Assembly (NCBI GenBank): GCA_002499585.1
Contig: DAMH01000030.1
Location: forward strand, 5,508 to 69,507
DNA length: 64,000 nucleotides
Reading direction: 5' to 3'
Source: Euryarchaeota archaeon UBA552
GTDB lineage: Archaea > Thermoplasmatota > Poseidoniia > Poseidoniales > Thalassarchaeaceae
Shown here: positions 61,501-64,000 of the stretch, one piece after another
How positions within the stretch are numbered: position 1 is the stretch's first letter
Layout of the letters: each line of letters opens with the position of its first letter
The notes under the pieces: generated by a model
Told to the model about the DNA's origin: nothing
Databases searched by the model: none
The model's input: the letters and a program-made list of their open reading frames with translations, nothing else
Program-made: the position numbers and the translations under genes

Positions 61501-63537
61501 ATCTATGTCGGTGTCAATCGAGTTGGGCCCGTCGTCTCGATATCTTGATCCATTTAGTAAATGGAGGTCATTGTCGTCATCCAAATCGCAGTTCTCGTCT
61601 ATGTCTAGCCAGTCGAGTACGCCGTCATTGTCGTCATCTACATCTTCCCAATTGGAAAAACCATCTCCATCCCAGTCGTTGTTACCCGTGTGGGACTTCC
61701 GCTCTGTGAGACAGCGAGGATCTGGGTTAACTGGATTTGGATTTTGCACAGACTCACAATTCCAGGTATCGAGCGTGTCCGTGTGTACGAGAGGGAACGG
61801 ATCGTCCTGGTTTAGGATGCCGTCGTTGTCCAAGTCGTACGGGAGGTCGTTGAGGTCAATTCCGGGGTTTCCTAGGAGGTTATCTGCTGGATCTGCGGCC
61901 CCAAGATCTGTATCCTTCCAATCCCATACAAGGTCATAATCAGAGTCTATTGCCCTGTATGCGTCGTCATCCGCATCTCTGTCATAGTCAATCTCGCAAT
62001 CGGTGCCCGGTGTCTGTCCAAAGTACTCGGAAAGGCCGTCTAAATTGTCTTGCGGAGTCAGTACATTAAGACAGTTGTCTGGAATGCCGTCGTTGTCATC
62101 GTCTATGTCCCACATGTCCAATAGGCCATCGTTGTCATCGTCGGTGTCGGCGGAGTCTGGAGTTCCATCATTGTCGTTGTCTGGGTCGATGAAATTGGGA
62201 AGGCCATCGCCGTCCAGATCTCCGTCAACTATCTGATCGAAATGCGGGTCACGTGGGTGCCAGAGATTTTGTTCTTTGAACGCAAAGTCCAGTTTGTCTT
62301 TCCCATACGTGTCAAAATCTAAGTTGAATGCGTCTGGGAACGGGAGTCCGGTCGCGCCGACGGTGGTTACAGTGCCCTGGCCTACCGCAGAGGCAGCAGT
62401 ATCAGCATACCTCGTTAATCCCTCGTTTTCGAACAATTGTGTGAATGATGAACCCGGTGCGATTACACCGCTGTCGAACGTGCCATCGTTTGCCGTTACT
62501 GTGTGGTTTTCAAGATCATCGTTGGTCCACCTCACAGAATCGCCAATCTCAACTTCAAGATCGGGTACCGAGAATCCTGTTGCTGTGATGGAGATTTGGT
62601 GTGTTTTACTGGAAGCCCATGCCTCGGCAGCGCTCCAATTCTGCGCCGTTTGAGTGATATTGGATGTGATCGAGCTGTTCCAGGGGTGGGTGTCCCAGAG
62701 GTCGACGATGCCGTCATTATCGTCATCCTCATCCCAGTAATCTTGCAGTCCGTCACCGTCGAAATCACATGGCCATACGAACTGATCGATACGTGCATCA
62801 TTGTCATCGTCCTCATCATAAGATCCTCTTCCAGATCCGTCAATGTCCTCATCTGTGATGCCGTCGTTGTCATGGTCGAGGGGGTTCTGATCCACAAGAT
62901 AACCCGGCCCGACAACGAGCCCAGTCCAGGGGTGAACTGTGGTTGGCGTCACGTAACGATCCGCAGTGACGTTCCATGGATCAGTCCCCTGAGTGTAGTC
63001 GATCGGTCCCTCTAGAATGCCGTCGTTGTCATCATCGAAATCAAACTCGTCCTTCAGGCCGTCATTATCGTGGTCATAGGGATCGGTTCCAAAGCAGCCG
63101 TCAAATCTCTCTATCAGATCTGATATGCCATCATTGTCATCATCGAGGTCGTCAAGATCGTTTATTCCGTCATTGTCGTGATCCTCAGTTTCTGTCTCTT
63201 CGACCATGAATCGATACCCTCCCTCTAGGAAGGAAGTATCGGTTATTCTTCCGTAGAGCAGGCCAGGGTCAGACCAAGACATGTCTCTAAAGGCCGGGTG
63301 GTCGGGAAGTAGAGTGGAATCTGGGGTGTAAATGGAGGATGTGTCTATGTCCTCTGACTGGATCAATTCTTGGAATGCTGATAGTCGGCTTAGGTCCTCG
63401 GATGCTACGTCTTGATCCATCTTCACCAGGGTAGGCGTCTGTAAACTTGCGACCATCAAAACAACAAGCAGGAGAGCCTTGCTCACATTTTTTTTGCTTT
63501 CATAACTTGCCAACACAGTCACACCGGGTGATACCAT
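55534..63537 (-). CDS. Giant Asp-rich surface protein with cupredoxin-like domain and cytoplasmic DUF4129-like tail
   Basis: 2667 residues in one frame. A signal helix (about 19-34) is followed by a long region (about 115-1300) dense in DxDxDGxxD thrombospondin-3/calcium-type loops (such as DHDNDGINDLDDLDDDNDGI). Inserted at about 312-394 is a cupredoxin-like domain (VEIGDSVRWTNDDLENHTV, then GTFDSGVIAPGSSFTQLF). H345 is kept, but the Cys-His-Met ligand segment is replaced by RYADTAASAVGQG, so no blue copper site is likely. Residues about 1300-2470 form Ig/Big-like or CNA-B-like beta domains, some resembling repetitive extracellular stalks. One transmembrane helix (about 2478-2499) leads to a ~168-residue helical cytoplasmic tail resembling DUF4129 (FFRQRGAMKKVYETTREFEY). 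It may be an S-layer-like or adhesive fibre. Function unknown. Confidence 0.85.
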   Translation of the reverse strand: MVSPGVTVLASYESKKNVSKALLLVVLMVASLQTPTLVKMDQDVASEDLSRLSAFQELIQSEDIDTSSIYTPDSTLLPDHPAFRDMSWSDPGLLYGRITDTSFLEGGYRFMVEETETEDHDNDGINDLDDLDDDNDGISDLIERFDGCFGTDPYDHDNDGLKDEFDFDDDNDGILEGPIDYTQGTDPWNVTADRYVTPTTVHPWTGLVVGPGYLVDQNPLDHDNDGITDEDIDGSGRGSYDEDDDNDARIDQFVWPCDFDGDGLQDYWDEDDDNDGIVDLWDTHPWNSSITSNITQTAQNWSAAEAWASSKTHQISITATGFSVPDLEVEIGDSVRWTNDDLENHTVTANDGTFDSGVIAPGSSFTQLFENEGLTRYADTAASAVGQGTVTTVGATGLPFPDAFNLDFDTYGKDKLDFAFKEQNLWHPRDPHFDQIVDGDLDGDGLPNFIDPDNDNDGTPDSADTDDDNDGLLDMWDIDDDNDGIPDNCLNVLTPQDNLDGLSEYFGQTPGTDCEIDYDRDADDDAYRAIDSDYDLVWDWKDTDLGAADPADNLLGNPGIDLNDLPYDLDNDGILNQDDPFPLVHTDTLDTWNCESVQNPNPVNPDPRCLTERKSHTGNNDWDGDGFSNWEDVDDDNDGVLDWLDIDENCDLDDDNDLHLLNGSRYRDDGPNSIDTDIDGDGLSNDEDWDDDNDGISDLYDPDDGNCGVVDIDSTDQFDNSYSQQDGDAIDGSADGQIYAATGTLQWDMFWHFSPFFPEHGFVLPYNGYQDDYTLGPPTIVSNGNVPEMYWHVMMKWSPWNGNNYFDIDMDGDSLINGVDVDMDADGVPNWWDRDEGSDGKLDVNDPAYGGSFDDGECDISMSFLLGLDQDQVSCGVALAWLYGFPLSQARSSNGVPFVLPYSSRPDPQYSDGPYNGENSAGINDFTCEENCFHFDFLGPADAGPSAAVTFNEMINNRDLWTAYVGINYGMFQWVSDGNGNLFPDEFADLLDNNEDPDDDCGAPVTGTPNPSCMVNDTADLDDDFDGVFDHWDVDDDNNGVWDFFEVDVNDDLDDDSNTQPLGNFFTGYNCDDQDDDGTDTDPDGDGWYQSVWDRGRLGQGLLFPQYYDVDNDNDGIPDGEDPDDDNNGVLDVDQELICFQGEEQSPWDHDNDGIPDWADTDWDGDGLSNTIELAGAGSTHPTAPWDHDNDGLRDDIDLDDDEDGMNDEDEVMLWPTRFGSNSTNPWDHDDYGTGMGLHDPTNASTGPDSIDEDDDSDGLPDIDWDHLEEGEVCTDSTGTQYPASDWDNDNDCILDADDKPPTRITLNPIQTVWLDAQFPAVFTGRVDVLDLETSAFVPAADFPVRIVIEYARNSTETLRTVEVLTNEQGNFTVGQYLYPEDIEVGPSSRYNLRADVIEMFAHDGSSSTPSPLEVRANTTVDYVSWTYFRSDEQPLFVDFKVHYDADWERGIFDNRIKHAPVSFTIAGGPFGNRSVPTEFDGYGFGYRADSNGWVSLTFVQQQGAQGFWKQVRWNSTMDNGAGQPSGGYEEIVWDDNAKEHQYVARYIYSNTSLPVGDYEFIGFSRPELGDEWPFPYLNGSESETFYIRSMHRMYIEAVMHTTSLRPVYFWDATQFVGSSFGAWRALFHAPSLEAAGISYEDASIGKPYPILWNGTTAGLSGEAAKLRPFLDANNTHWSIAMQNGGDFNVPPCGPVDPADPFSQTRCEIIPELFTGESLRVVGEVYNRTFVPWASDPIALQVDLDQNQVFAGSQETGFARVPSLVDGKAQFDYNWTWYSQYAAGTYGVKADFTNSNFYFTGNQSSILSATGAYLNVTVIGTSQFLPVEDSRLYRGVNRTVEIRLVDNSLQPLREVPVTYSWDADGTNGLASTDKNGIFRVDLSIGQDHPLGSFTLSYTYSGDALHQSSTGQAELWVVSRTFVDLQTSVSGPLVSGQDWYFTAQITDDNRTAFDKDSGQALDGCGENGGNVTLILEGLDFEDRIHRKIVETLCPSAGAITHQLTLDPEILTSDAQSFLPDGFGPVNVIIRFNENLPHEGCGPLGPNALDIAGAWDECTLDLYNDHYRRVLQFQEEGFYLLGETQLSVDEQTVYTSEVDPLTGESIQKPMTVTGQLVDELGRNLSFRNVKVTYEMLGSQIGIRTCLPGTTDINGFFEILCSLEGVQAGQAKVQVMYNSWENADRYRYLNATKTMLFPVYSNSTLQMIEIGPFRNDVDTYTFANGSTFPVLYLKESFHFDARLTQVNGNPVGGKCLNIYLDPETNTRPFSTARTNDGTGSVEWFSGDREDNPSQRGVDPSGDQLEGFRTVRIAYEPTRSVPGGCEIENTPVINGSFVDVEVLVQSRVDILLSQQWSRPEGYQIGEMVEGAVAILRDRIDLAVEGQTVVFNQYYNNGTGWELFKVYFTTTTEQGTANFSFEYTGEDLPGEQSAVLGGPRAVNGEWKVEVEFQGDYRFVSSELGNTPRIKLADPVDPDQQSFFTARVMTALALIFVSTLLLAAYMYRNYIERRRIEVLRGILTDSLWALQSKNSYVETIFNCYKDLVKFFRQRGAMKKVYETTREFEYAVNKMLGGIAPPEDLSEFFSIFEEARYSDHEIGADQRDRAISSLQNIITHLSKSLGESMLSRIRAEGLEMYGRATKAGTFIDSEGQVRIAGEDDASDDNTGFNI
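59640..63195 (-). repeat. Irregular Asp/Asn-rich calcium-loop repeat region
   Basis: Within the giant gene, dozens of loops of the form D(N/D)D(N/G)DG(I/L)xD recur at uneven spacing, broken by inserts including the cupredoxin-like domain at 62356-62604. At the DNA level GTCATCATCGTTGTC-like words recur on the plus strand. Unlike the 22-residue array at 47823-49010, unit length is not fixed. Confidence 0.8.
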
Positions 63538-63652
63538 GTCTTAGACACATATTTGAATCGCACCCGGAAACGACCACCATGAGTATCATGGAGACGGTCC
63601 CGGTATCAAATCAAACAGGCCCTGTCTTTTTGTGCAATTGGAGATAGGAATC

Positions 63653-64000
63653 ATGTCTGGAACGAGGGTTTTCCTCAATGGTAAGATACACCGTGCCAAG
63701 GTAACTCAAGCGGATATGAACTACGTCGGATCTGTGTCAATTGACAGGGATTTGATGGATGCCGCAGGAATATCTGAATGGGAGAAGGTAGCCGTCTTGG
63801 ACGTCACGAATGGTTCCAGATTGGAAACTTATGCAATCACAGCACCCCGAGGGTCGCGTGAAATTTGCATAAACGGAGCTGCAGCGCATCTTGTTCGTCC
63901 CGGAGACATAGTCATAATCCTCTCCTACATTCATCTGGATGCAAACTCGTCTGAAAATCATGTGCCGAAAATTGTGATAGTCGATAATGAGAACAAGATC
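63653..64000 (+). CDS. panD: Aspartate 1-decarboxylase PanD, bacterial type (3' end outside window)
   Basis: Pyruvoyl enzyme making beta-alanine for pantothenate and CoA. ATG 63653 opens a frame of 116 codons without a stop at the window end; the family is ~126 residues, so only the last few are missing. KIHRAKVTQADMNYVGSVSI contains the Gly-Ser self-cleavage site that makes the pyruvoyl group. EKVAVLDVTNGSRLETYAI and CINGAAAHLVRPGDIVIILSY are highly conserved PanD blocks. GGAGA lies upstream. It is divergent from the giant surface-protein gene. Many archaea use MfnA instead of PanD, so this is bacterial in style. Confidence 0.93.
   Translation, partial: MSGTRVFLNGKIHRAKVTQADMNYVGSVSIDRDLMDAAGISEWEKVAVLDVTNGSRLETYAITAPRGSREICINGAAAHLVRPGDIVIILSYIHLDANSSENHVPKIVIVDNENKI

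Noticed and set aside
63447..63647. Plus-strand open frame across the start of the giant gene
   Set aside because: It mostly overlaps the signal-peptide region of the surface protein and shows no conserved motif; the panD frame starting at 63653 is the real plus-strand gene.

Overview
The window reads as a chromosome segment of a marine planktonic euryarchaeon, most likely Marine Group II (Ca. Poseidoniales). This assignment is inferred from gene content and style, not from a database search. Archaeal markers are clear: the ftsZ-secE-spt5-L11-L1-L10-L12 cluster, the L18e-L13-S9-RpoN operon, MCM helicase, GatE, Trm1, Pth2 and the archaeosine radical-SAM enzyme. Several genes of bacterial type are mixed in: AddA/AddB helicase-nuclease, NAD+-dependent DNA ligase, PanD, cysteine dioxygenase and a branched-chain amino-acid ABC transporter. 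Genes are tightly packed with many 1-8 bp ATGA or GTGA overlaps and frequent GGTGA Shine-Dalgarno cores. No IS element, prophage or CRISPR array was seen. The only gene-free stretch above 300 bases (49209-49518) holds two tRNA-Arg genes.

Layout: 1-4509 (+) is the cell-division/translocon/transcription/ribosome cluster. It carries two oddities, a Nudix-like domain fused to Spt5 and an L11 with only its C-terminal domain. 4565-7809 (-) has a YchF-type GTPase and a polytopic membrane protein with a small partner. 7887-12287 has RaSEA, a UMF1-type MFS transporter with a large soluble insert, a membrane-anchored hexapeptide transferase and a coiled-coil SAP protein. 12342-24218 (-) is a long co-directional run: threonine aldolase, an exported thioredoxin-like protein, AddB, AddA and an M20 peptidase. 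24352-27714 has an aminotransferase, cysteine dioxygenase, Pth2, an ECF S-component and a DUF4430 lipoprotein. 27778-32087 (-) has GatE and MCM. 33336-39626 (-) is a complete branched-chain/amide-type ABC uptake system whose two permeases are fused into one 1159-residue protein. 39816-46663 has PurM, Trm1, MoaA, an NfuA-like Fe-S carrier, a PAC2 protein and small genes. 46800-49208 is a surface-anchored esterase with 18 aspartate-rich 22-residue repeats. 49242-55426 has tRNAs, a DEDDh exonuclease, a second PAC2 protein, LigA and the L13 ribosomal operon. 55534-63537 (-) encodes a 2667-residue surface protein, and 63653 to the end is PanD.

Together the genes suggest a heterotroph that imports amino acids and possibly a corrinoid-like vitamin, degrades peptides, and displays large acidic, probably Ca2+-binding proteins outside the membrane. 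The best leads are the remodelled transcription/ribosome cluster, the giant surface protein with a ligand-less cupredoxin-like domain and a cytoplasmic DUF4129-like tail, the LivH-TM2-LivM fusion, and archaeal AddAB.
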